From positions 8,944,545 to 9,008,544 of the forward strand of contig CM020620.1 in assembly GCA_009829735.1 (NCBI GenBank): 64,000 nt of DNA, read 5' to 3'. The notes under the pieces were generated by a model, which had not been told where the DNA came from, did no database searches, and saw only the letters and a program-made list of their open reading frames with translations. The position numbers and the translations under genes were made by a program. Position 1 is the stretch's first letter; every line of letters begins with the position of its first letter. The stretch comes from Pyropia yezoensis (lineage: Eukaryota > Rhodophyta > Bangiophyceae > Bangiales > Bangiaceae). Shown piece by piece: positions 32,933 to 42,717 of the stretch.

Positions 32933-33090
32933 ACCGTCGTCGTCGCCCCCTCCCCCGTCGTCGTCCCCCCCCCTCCGTCATCGTCCCCCCCCCCCGTCGT
33001 CGCGGACGCCGTCGTCGTCGTCACCCCCGCCCACCGTCGTTGCCTCCCCCCGTCGTCGCCGCCGTCCCTTGTCGTCGTTGCCGCCCCCCC
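32933..33090. repeat. Degenerate (CCGTCGTCGT) minisatellite
   Basis: CGTCGTCGT blocks separated by C-runs of varying length, about ten units. Confidence 0.7.
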
Positions 33091-33531
33091 AACGGGTCGT
33101 CTTCCGCCGCCCGTCGTGGCGGCCCTCCGTCGCGTCGCGGCCACCGCCGCCGCCATCGTGGTCGCCCTCTCCGTCGCGGCCGGGATGGTGGGAGTCGCGA
33201 GGACAACGGCGGGGGGGTCTTCCAGGCCGGAGCGGGCGGCCCGCCGCAGGAAGGAGGGTGGCGGACAGGACGGCGGAGGTAGCGCCAACCACCTGGGGGA
33301 AGGCGTCCCTAGCGGCGGGAAGGGGGCGACAGGACGGCTGGGGTGGCGTCCCGGAGGGTTCGGTGGGCGGCCAGGTCGACAGGGCTGATACACAGTACAG
33401 CGGGGGGGGGCGCCGGCGGCGGCCGCGGGCGTGGCACCCGGAGGCGGACATAGGGGGGCGCCAGCCGGCGGTGGCCGGCGGCGGCGGCAGCTGCAGCTGG
33501 TCGCCACAGCAGCAGCCTGCGGCGGCCAGCG

Positions 33532-34311
33532 GTGGCGATGGTGGCAGCCGGCGACAGCAGCGGCGGAAGTCGTCGGCAGCGTCGGCAGCCCGCAGCCGGA
33601 AGCCGGCGGGGGTGGGGGCGGGGGGGTCGGCGGCAGCGCCGGCAGTCGCGGTTGCCGTTGATGCTGGGGGGCGAGGGGGGGCAGCGTCGCCCAGGGGGGG
33701 GGGGGCCGCGCCGCCTCTTCTCCGACCTGACGCTCCTCGGGGTGGTGGCGGGGGTGCCGCCCGCCGCGGCGCTGCTGCCGCTGCCGCCGCCCCGCTGGGC
33801 CGCCGCCGCGGCCGCTACCGCTGCCGCGCAGCCGCGTCTGACCGCCATCGTGGCGGTGCAGTGGGCGAATATGGCGGCCAAGTGGGGTGGCGTACCCGAC
33901 GGGGGGGGCGACGGCAGTGACGGCAGCGGCGGCGTCGGGGACGGCGGCAGTGCCGAGCCGGTGCCACCGCCAACCCCGCGGGCGGCCGCCGTGGTGCTGC
34001 GCGTGTGTGCGAGCCACTCGTACGTGCGGATGACGGCGGCGGCGCTGTTTGACTGCCCCCTCGGCAGCTGGGTCCTGGAGCTGGTAGTCACCCTCGAGGC
34101 GGCGGCGCCCGCAGACGAGCTCGCCCTCCAAGTCGCGCGGGCGGTCCTCGACGCGTGCGCCGGCGCGGCACGGGGCGGAGGCCGGACACCCGCGGCGCCG
34201 ACCGACAGCGGCGAGTCGGGCCGCGGCGCGCCGGCGGGCGCTAGGAGAGGGCTCAGAGGACGTTTATTTGTCCCGCACATGTACCATCAAAATACGAAAC
34301 AAGTTGCGTAA
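33532..34311 (+). CDS. Hypothetical protein, uncertain
   Basis: 259 codons. The first half is Gly/Arg-rich. The second half (from about LFSDLTLLGVVAGVPP, and ASHSYVRMTAAALFDCPLGSWVLELVVTLEA through ALQVARAVLDACA) has amphipathic, balanced composition unlike random GC-rich translation. No domain is recognised. It ends just inside the AT-rich region. The opposite strand also has a long frame but of poorer composition. An upstream exon may exist at 32804-33388, where a hydrophobic segment is encoded. The start is unsure. Confidence 0.3.
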   Translation: MAMVAAGDSSGGSRRQRRQPAAGSRRGWGRGGRRQRRQSRLPLMLGGEGGQRRPGGGGPRRLFSDLTLLGVVAGVPPAAALLPLPPPRWAAAAAATAAAQPRLTAIVAVQWANMAAKWGGVPDGGGDGSDGSGGVGDGGSAEPVPPPTPRAAAVVLRVCASHSYVRMTAAALFDCPLGSWVLELVVTLEAAAPADELALQVARAVLDACAGAARGGGRTPAAPTDSGESGRGAPAGARRGLRGRLFVPHMYHQNTKQVA

Positions 34312-37300
34312 AATGATAAAGTTCACAAATGAATGAGTTTACGAATGGGTTAATTACAGCCGGAACAAAAAGTGTATAACGTTTTGCCGACAACCACATT
34401 GAAGAACCCGGCTTCAATCATAGACGCATCTCTTATTCTAAGTACAACAGCTGCACACTAACAGCTGCGGGGAAACCTGCTTTGAAGAACATCATGGCTT
34501 TCTATTGGCCAGACATCCTTCGATGTTCATCCCCTGCCTTCGATGTACTACCTGTCGAACGTCGAAGCCTCCAGTCGTACATTGAAGCATGTGGCTTCCG
34601 CGATCTTGCTTGTGGCGTTCGTAACGCGAAAGGCCGCGATGCGGATTTTACTCGACCTACCAAAAGACACGAATCATAGCTGAGGTTGTCCTTTGGAGCA
34701 CATCTGACAGCATCACGCTCTCCTTTATCTTGTTCCGTCGTCGTGGGGTCTGGTGCGCATGTTGTTTGCGTTTCCCGACAAGAAGGCCGTAGAGAGAAAG
34801 GTGGTCGCAAACATCGCGCGTTGGAAGAATCACTCATCCCAACTCGTCACGACCTTGAGAACCCCAACATTTTCCCCTCTGAGACGCACAGCGCCCCATG
34901 CAGTCAGTAATGACCGCGAAGCCCATAGCTTTCCTATCTCGATCCGAAACGGTGTCAGAGCTCTTGAGAGAAATTTCCTCTTGTCCGAGGGTGGCGCTGA
35001 GGACAAGAGCACCCGCGCAGAGAGGATGACTCCCGCTCTCCGCCATGATGCTAGTCTTTTTGAGACAATGTCCGGCGAATGAGCAGAGGGGCTGTTGAAG
35101 AGGGGCTCGTCCATAGCACTTGAGGAATTGTCGGAGCCAGCCGCGCAATTCTGACGCCTGAGGCGGCATTGAATTTGTACCTCTCCGATCCGTCGCACAT
35201 CTGATCCTGAGTGGGCCAAAATTTTGGGTTGCAACGGTACATATGTATGTGTTGAACAAGTTTGCACCACATACGTACAATCGTCATACATGTCTGGCGC
35301 CTGACGATGAATAGAACCCACTTCTTCTTTGTCTCCGAACGAGTTAGGCCCATCGTTGAAAAGAGATGCAGATTGTTCCAGTGCTGCTCGTTTCGTGTCT
35401 GATATGCGAGGCCGCCGAGAGATTTATGAGGCATCATAAATGAGAGACTCTTGGTCCGCTGTCGGACTCGCGTTCTGGTGCCACATGGAGGCCGACTTCT
35501 CGGGGTGACCTTTAAACACCAAGACTTACTTGGGCGTTTATCTCAGCTTGACCCAGCTCAAAAACTGTGAGGGGTCTATGTAACGCGCCACATATATGTT
35601 ATATTCAGCGGGCAGCATTCATACCCTCAAGAGAGTCTGTAGATAACGAGATACAGCATCTACTTGCCTAAGCCCCTGGCGGATATTGTAGCCCGCTCTC
35701 CATTAAATGGCGTTTTGATACTTAACACAATGTCATCACTGTGAACACTTCCGCGAATGAGGTGCCTTCGTAAGATGCCACGGGCTCCTTCCGCAGGGTC
35801 GTAATATTATCGTGAATATATTCTCTGGCCGGAACTTAACGAAAAAAAAGGCCATAGTCTTGAACGTTAGAATAATATCAAATTCAATGGTCTTACCCGC
35901 GTGGACGCCACTTGGGCCATAATGTCACATCAAGTCCAAGAGGTTCCTGCCGATGCTGCGCCCGCGGCACTCAAATCCTGGCCACCAGCCGGCCGACAGC
36001 ATAGTAGACCGTGAGCGCGAAGCGGTTGCCATTGAATGAGACGGCGACGCCATTCCCACCCCGCCCACCTCCACCCCCGTGTCATTGTCGCCGTCAGTAC
36101 CGTACCGCTGGACGGCGTCGTGCGCGTAGTGCTGAGATCTTCTTACTTGGGGGTAGCCTGCTCAGATGGAAGGCAAAGTCGCAGCCAGCGACTTAGGGCA
36201 TGACACGAGCGGCTAATTGCTTCGCCACGACCGACGAGGAGACGACGCCGGCGGCGCGGCGGTTGCGGCGGCAGCGGCTGCAGCGGCGATGTGAGGAGAC
36301 GGTGCACCGCGGACAAGAGTCCATGTGTGCCTGCCAGGCCTGTCCCGCCAAGAAAGCTCCATGCGACTTGTCCTTATCAATCCTTTTGGAGAATAAAAGT
36401 TACATCGTGTGTCTCTCACCCGTATGCCCAAACAGAACAGCTTTCTATCGTCGCCTCCACGACATTGTCAAAATTCACTCCTTTAGTACAAACCCTATAT
36501 GATGTCCTTTCAACCCTATTGATTAGAGTGTAGAGCAACTCTCGTGCGAGGAAAGTGTCCTATTCGTATGACAGGGGTTCATGCATCTAAGACGTACATT
36601 TCAGAAGGACAGTATACCTGTCTCTAATTTTCGAACGCTCACTTTTGTTATCAGGAAAACAGCGTATTGTCCGCAACAGTGCAAACAAGCATACTAAAAA
36701 GTCGGTGAGCTGCTCCATAGAACCACTGCGGGACCGAGCGACTTATTTTTAGCAATGCACGCAACCTGTTTGCTTCGAAGTCATCCATCCGCTGATCGTC
36801 ATGCAACAGGATCACGCTTGAACTCATGGACATTCAATTACATAAATATCTCCGCTACTGCATCACGATATCAGTATGAGAGTGGGGTGCGCAAGGCAAG
36901 GATGGACAAAACCTGTTCATTTTACAACCCCATTAGAATATTGGATAGAGAGATTTACTTTTTACGGCAGTGGTACGAAACCTAAACTCGCCAGCAGGCG
37001 TTCGCACTAAATTGCGAGTACATGGCTGAGTCGTGCACAGTCTTCTAACTTGGGCCCACAGTCAGTTCCTGACGTTTCCCGGTCAGTCATACGCGCCCCC
37101 GTTGTGATATCGGATGTGCTTGGCATCGCCTGGCCGAGAGCGCGGCGCGGCGAGAAGTGGCGCCGTCGTCAGAAAGTTTGGCCCAGCAGTAGCATGAGCT
37201 TTTTGAGGTCAGCTCCACTCCATATCTTTCGTGGCTTGTAGCCTGGGATGTGTGGAGAAAGCCACAATGACAGAGGCGAGGGGCATAGATTCGCGTATGC

Positions 37301-39361
37301 CGGCGGAGCAGTGGCCACCTGAGGCTGTGAACCGCATCGCAGGGCTACACCTCGAAGCATACTCTGATTTCAACGGCGATAAGAGTGAGAGGAAGATGGC
37401 GCCCCCGGGGGAAGGAGAGAGGACGGCTGTCCCGGCACTGAGTAAATTCATTCATTGATAGAACGCGGAAACGTTATTGCACTAATGTTTTACTTCTTAG
37501 CAATTCGGTTTAAAACGTTAATGAATCGGACGTATGGGTCCCATCCATCGCGCCGGCCCTCTGCTGACAACCAAGCAACCCTGGCCGACTTCAGTCGCCA
37601 CCCGGTCGTTTTTCATGGCTGGCACTCCAACTCCCTAGAAATTTAGGACTTATCAATTATTGCGGCGGTATCAATTTTGGCGGATCCCGACGGGAACGTA
37701 AGCGAAAGAACAACAGGCCCAATGGCGGGCTGGTGCCCCGGAACACCCAATCATGCATTCTTATGATCCTCAGACAGAAGAACCCAGTTTGGCCGCCCCA
37801 AAATCTGTTGGATTTCTGACTCTTGTCTGTCATATTTCTCGAGTAGATTCTTTGACGGTCCCGACGACAGGGCCACGCGCAGCTGCACGGAGGAGCCCCC
37901 CGCCGGCACCACCTCCACGCCCGGTCGCGATGCCTGCCCCCTAGCTGAGTGCCACCGCAGATGCACCGCTCAAAGTCACGCACGCGGTGCGAGCGGTGAG
38001 ATGGTGCCATCGCAGCGTAACTCTAGCTCGGGGGCGTGGCTTTGTGCGACCGCCGCGGCCAATGCATCCATCGGCCTTATTTTAGGGGTGGCGGCCACGC
38101 CGATCCTTACTCGCCCTGACTCCCGCTGCGCTATCGTAGCATGCAGCCTACTGCTGCATTCGTGAACGCGGAGGTGCATAGCACAAGCAGCTATTACGAA
38201 CTCGTTCCGGTTCGATGAAGTCGTTCTCGGATTAACCCTAGGTTTACTGCTAACTGGCCAGCGGATTACGGACCAGGCGTCTTACAACGGACCTTTCTCA
38301 GAACGGGCTATCTCTGCGCGAGTGACCTCAAAAAAGGAGAAATTCTATTGTCGTGCACCACATAATGTCTGTGCGGCGCTTTACGATAGAAGCCTAATCC
38401 TTTTGTTGAGCCCCGTCGCGTCGAGATAGCGAGCTTCTAAAATTGTGCAGTGTAAAGTCCCGAGAAGCACACAGCGGTAATGGTACGCGGTCTTGCATCT
38501 CCGTCTTCAGCGACACAGTGCCTTCAGTCCAGCCGGTCCGCTGCAGAGGAAGTCCGTCTTAAAGGGCCGCGGGCGTGCCGTCAACTGGGAAGACAGCGAA
38601 AGTACAACAATCTGCTTACACTGGAGAATGTGTTCTGGATGTCGCGCACTGAAAAAAAAAAACGTGCACACGACGCGTCTCGTTGCCGCGAAGCTGTTAA
38701 TGTCGGAAGATGGCAGTGCAAAAAACCAGATAGAATGAGGTTTCTATTGTCAGGGGCTACTCATGATCATAAGGACTCGTTTTGCTCTCTTTTATCGACT
38801 TTGAGAGACTAAAGGATCACTGCGATTTCGCTATTGTGCTGCGGCTGCCTCTTTCCTCCGAGCGAGTTCAGCACCTGTGCAATCCCGTCTGAAGCACTTT
38901 GTGGGTGCGTATGCGTTAGATACATGGACTTTCATTGTATGCTCCAACAATCTATGCATAATGGGAAAGAAGAAAAAAACAGTCTACGCGACTATTGCTG
39001 CTTGATGAATTCTGTCCTGGTGGCCCGAGACGAAGGGAATACGCACCCAGGCACACCGAGTAAGGTTGCAAATCTTGGACCCTTGCAGGAGACCGTGATG
39101 GAAGCCCAGAGGGGAGGGGTTTGTTGGGAGGTGACGGTGTCAGTCACTGCAGCTTGCCGTCGATATCTGTATATACCCTATCTACCCGCCCTAACTCCCG
39201 TAAAAATATCCTCGTACTAACCGGCCTGCCGGATTGCCAGACAGGTGTTCAGGTCCATGTTTTATCTGGGAAGTGGCCCTCGGTAGCGTCAAATCTATAC
39301 TTGGCGGTGCTAAGTACCTGTTGGGGTCTGGTCACCGGTGCGGTAGGAATTTCCTACGGTG
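34312..39361. other. 5-kb AT-richer gene desert
   Basis: Base composition drops abruptly near 34260 from extreme GC to roughly balanced and rises again near 39400. No frame exceeds about 165 codons and none has a recognisable domain. I find no tRNA B-box, no long repeat shared with the rest of the window and no transposon termini. It may be a decayed mobile or foreign segment, or a low-GC isochore-like island. Confidence 0.5.
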
Positions 39362-39951
39362 CTACGCCTCTCCGAGGCATGCTGGCGACTCCGTTTGGTC
39401 TACAATGACGGGGACCACCACCCGCTGAACCACCACTGTCGGGTCCCGTTGGGCCGCCCAGGCCGCTGCGGTGCCACCCCAATCCTCTGACACAGCCGCC
39501 GCGCTGCGGCCGCCACCCACGCTTGTGCAGGTGGTGTTGCGTTGCGGCCAGTGGCTGACGGCGAGGGTTGGGGGGGGGGGGAGGGGGACCGCAACCCTGG
39601 CACCACCCGTGGCGGCGACGGCGATGGCGTCGCTGGGAGCGGCGGCGACCCCGTGGCCTCCGTCATGGACGGCCATAAGGATTCCGCCGCCGCCGCCACT
39701 AGCGCTACGGTGAGCGTGCGTGTCACTCGCCCCGGCCACACGCGTTGCAAGCGCGGCGGCCGGTAGCCCGCCCGGTCTGAGATGCCCCGCCACGACGCCG
39801 CGGAGCTCCTCCTCCACAGCCGCCACGCGGGAAGCTGGCAGCCGCAACGGCGGGCCGTACTTGCGGGAGAAGAAGGCGGCAGCGTTGGCACCCTCACCGG
39901 CCCGGCGACGGCAAGCGCCGCCACGCCGGGAAGGGAAGCGTCGCGAGCGGC
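39362..39951 (-). pseudogene. Coding-like fragment interrupted by the TRIM element
   Basis: A minus-strand frame with balanced composition ends at 39362. It includes AFFSRKYGPPLRLPASRVAAVEEELRGVVAG and later NTTCTSVGGGRSAAAVSEDWGG. It is cut at its 5' side by the LTR element inserted at 39952. I do not recognise the protein. It is probably a remnant of a host or transposon gene rather than an intact one. Confidence 0.3.
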
Positions 39952-40165
39952 TGTAGCAGAAGTCACCTTGAAATCGCCGGAAAAATCGATGTTGGATGCC
40001 CGGATTCGAACCCACGCCATGGAACATATGTTAACCAGGCGTTGTGGACCACTGCGCCACGGGTTGAATCCTTGACATCTTGGGCCAGATATGGGCTTTT
40101 CAGCCCAAGTCCTTACAGCACCGATCGCTGGGTCCGTTATACGTGGCAGTCGCGATACTGCCACA
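39952..40165 (-). repeat. LTR, plus-strand-left copy (3' LTR of the element)
   Basis: 214 bp. On the minus strand it begins TGTGGCAGTATCGCGACTGCCAC, whose arms GTGGCAGT and ACTGCCAC form a hairpin, and ends TTCTGCTACA. It contains a tRNA-like segment. Confidence 0.8.
40002..40059 (-). promoter_or_regulatory. tRNA-like A and B boxes in the LTR
   Basis: On the minus strand, TGGCGCAGTGG (40049-40059) matches the Pol III A-box consensus and GGTTCGAATCC (40002-40012) is a perfect B box, 36 bases downstream, close to tRNA spacing. The T-stem and acceptor do not pair properly, so this is tRNA-derived rather than a working tRNA gene. Confidence 0.7.
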
Positions 40166-40395
40166 TATCCCCCTTCCGAAGGCTTGACCGCCCCGGTCAA
40201 GTAACGTTCCCGGCTACTTCCGCGACTACTCCGAGACGACTTCCACCGTGCAGCTGGAAATTCCGGTACTTAGGTAGACGGACGACTTACGGCATACTGA
40301 CTTCCACACGCTTCCTGGAACGTGCCTCCGGGGCCCCAACCGGAGGGTACCCGTCCGCCTCGCTGGTCACCGTACTCCCCTGCTGCTCCACCAAA

Positions 40396-40609
40396 TGTAG
40401 CAGAAGTCACCTTGAAATCGCCGGAAAAATCGATGTTGGATGCCCGGATTCGAACCCACGCCATGGAACATATGTTAACCAGGCGTTGTGGACCACTGCG
40501 CCACGGGTTGAATCCTTGACATCCTGGGCCAGATATGGGGTTTTCAGCCCAAGTCCTTACAGCACCGATCGCTGGGTCCGTTATACGTGGCAGTCGCGAT
40601 ACTGCCACA
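40396..40609 (-). repeat. LTR, plus-strand-right copy (5' LTR of the element)
   Basis: 214 bp, nearly identical to the other LTR and followed by the GCGGC target duplication. Confidence 0.8.
40446..40503 (-). promoter_or_regulatory. tRNA-like A and B boxes in the second LTR
   Basis: The same TGGCGCAGTGG (40493-40503) and GGTTCGAATCC (40446-40456) as in the other LTR. Confidence 0.7.
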
Positions 40610-40614
40610 GCGGC

Positions 40615-42127
40615 GACCGCCCCCCTTGGTCGCGCGTCGCAGTTGGCGGAAGACTCGACAGCGGCGCGCGGGGGGGCGGCCGAGGGGGGATGGCGGGGAT
40701 GTAGTGAGAGTAAGAAGAGCAACGACCGCACCTTTATCGGGCGGTGGTGATGCTAGAGAAGGAAGACGGAGGCAAAAAGAGTGGGCGTGGACGCATCCGC
40801 GTCTGCTGCGCCAACCTGCGGTGCTCCTCACATGGCGCAGCTACGCGAAGGCCACATGACATTCGGCCGGCGAGGCGCGAGTGGTGTGCAGTCGGGTAAA
40901 GACGGGGAGCGCAGGGGCTATCGGACGGCCTTGGCGGGAAGAAGTCTTGAATACGAACCGTCGGATGACGGCGGGTACGCAACGGTGGGCGCAAAGATTT
41001 CCCGCAGGAGTTGAACTGGCCGCAGATGTCAACTATCGGAAGCCGTTTACTTGGTCCGCTGATCAGACACAACCCCCCCATCTCGATTTGCCAAGAAAGC
41101 CCTCGTCAGCCCGCCTGCGCCCACCGCTGGTCAGCGGATCCCGGCCACCTACCGTTCTTCACCCCGTTTTGGCGCGCGCGGCTTCCTCCCCCGCGGCCGC
41201 CCCCATGAACCCGCCTCGGCCCTCCCCTGCGCCGCCAACGCTGGCGCTCCCGTGGTAGCCGCGGCCGTTTGGTCGCGGGTCGCGCGCGCACCTCAAGGGC
41301 CAGAGCCACTGGACTCCCATCCGCTCTCGTCCCGGTGAATGTCGCATGAGCTCTGTGAGCTGATTGGTGCACAACGTTCGGCGGGGGGGGGAGGAGGCAA
41401 GCCCGCGCGCGCGCCCTCAGCCGCGGCGCGTCACGGATGGGTCGGCCGCGAGGCGGCGACGGCACCCCCAGCGTGGGGAGAAGCGCACATAAAGCGCTTT
41501 CCCTTCTTGCACTGGCACTTTGGCTTGCCCTATCTGTGGCCTGTCTGCGTTGGACAGGGCCTGATGAGTCCCACATGGGACCCATAAGGCCCCCGCCGAC
41601 ATGCACGCGTGCGGCCGAGTGGCCTGGCCCGCCCGCCTCATCCCCGTCGCTCACTCACCGCGCACGAGCATGCACCAATCGCTGCACCGGTACCGCAGCT
41701 CACTCTCTCCTTCCCTCGCTTTCTGCTTTCTCGTTGTTCTGCTCACCTTCCCTCCCCGTGTTCATCCTCCGCTCCTTTCAATCTCGTGTCGGCCTCTTTT
41801 TCGCCCCCCTTGTGTGCTGCTCTTCTTGCCTCTCTGTTGGAGCAAGGATGACGACTGTCGCGCACCCTCCTCCCTGTCGCACGGCTTGTGGCCACGTGGC
41901 GGCCTTGCTGAAAGTGGCGAGGGATGTCGTCATGTCGAGGTTGTTCACACTCGCTTGCGCTGCTGGCGATGGCTGGGCCCCTTGTAGATTTCGTGACGGA
42001 GACTGCTGTTTGGGCGTGCAAGCTGGCGGTTGCCTCCACCAACATGTCCGTGTCATCGTCGATACTCGCGGTGGGCAAGCTGCTGGCCGCGTCCACCTGG
42101 CCGACAGCCGCCGCTTGACTTACCCAC
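40615..42127. other. Intergenic, no supported gene
   Basis: Mixed composition with only short frames. A plus-strand frame from about 41849 (MTTVAHPPPCRTACGHVAALLKVARD) and another from 41924 (VDFVTETAVWACKLAVAS) have protein-like composition but are short and in different frames; they may belong to the decayed gene noted at 42128. Confidence 0.4.
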
Positions 42128-42685
42128 GTGGCCGTGTCACTGGCACGCTACGCTAGCAAGACTACCACCCTTGCAGCGGGCGTGGTCGCGCCCGTCGCCG
42201 CCGCCGGTACCATAGCTGCCGTGACCTTGAGTGCGACGTTAGTCTTGGTGCTGCTTTCCATCGCCGCCACCGTTGCCGCTGTGCTGTTGCCCTTTGCGAT
42301 TATGGCGGCATTGGTCCCTACCGCTGGCAGCGCCGGGATGTCGCTTGCTTCATCTGTTGCCGCCACAGCCCGCGCGGCGGTCACGTCGGTGTGGCGCCCA
42401 TCATTCACGTGTTTTGCACCCCCTGCCGGCTCGCTGGCCGCTCCTACTGATTGCCGTCATCTGCGTGTGCGGGCGGACACAACCGCCGTGCGCCGCCACC
42501 ATCGGTCTTCGAGGGTCGGAAACCAGGCGGCTGGGACGGCGTCACCTCCATCCTCCTGCCCCCTCCCCTTTATTATCCCTGATGCTTGCTCACTTCCTTT
42601 CCCCCCCGTCATGTCCGTGGGGAGCACGGCGGATGCTTCTGCTGCGACGATGGTGCCGACAGCGGGGACTGGCAAGGCGCTTTAG
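42128..42685 (+). pseudogene. Ala/Val-rich hydrophobic frame, possible decayed membrane protein
   Basis: 185 codons with two hydrophobic stretches (TTLAAGVVAPVAAAGTIAAV and LSATLVLVLLSIAATVAAVLL), then an Arg/Ser/Pro-rich end. The same frame is open upstream from 41924 and is separated only by a stop at 42116-42118, suggesting a broken longer gene. The Tc1 element lies 32 bp downstream. There is no known domain, and composition alone could explain the frame. Confidence 0.25.
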
Positions 42686-42717
42686 TCCTGGTCAACCCGC
42701 TCCCTGGCCAAGGGGTA

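Larger units (their letters stand above)
31164..33531. other. Upstream region of metalloprotease 1 and beyond
   Basis: About 31300-31770 is homologous to 62100-62540 upstream of the paralogue; weaker matches reappear at about 32360-32540 versus 63690-63850 (for example CATTTCTACGGCAGCG). The rest has only composition-driven frames. From 32933 to 33090 there is a CCCCCGTCGTCGTC-type simple repeat. Confidence 0.5.
39952..40609 (-). mobile_element. TRIM-like miniature LTR retrotransposon
   Basis: Two direct 214-bp repeats (39952-40165 and 40396-40609), each with TG...CA ends, bracket a 230-bp interior. A perfect 5-bp target duplication GCGGC lies at 39947-39951 and 40610-40614. Read on the minus strand, the interior starts with TTTGGTGGAGCAGC, a primer-binding-site position beginning with TGG, and ends in the purine tract GGAAGGGGGATA directly before the second LTR. 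There is no coding capacity, as usual for TRIMs. The two LTRs are almost identical by eye, so the insertion is young. It interrupts a coding-like frame. Each LTR carries tRNA-like Pol III boxes, an unusual feature. Confidence 0.8.

Noticed and set aside
39990-40075. Functional tRNA gene (also at 40434-40519)
   Set aside because: A and B boxes fit, but the T-stem and acceptor arms do not pair and the segment is embedded in a repeated LTR.
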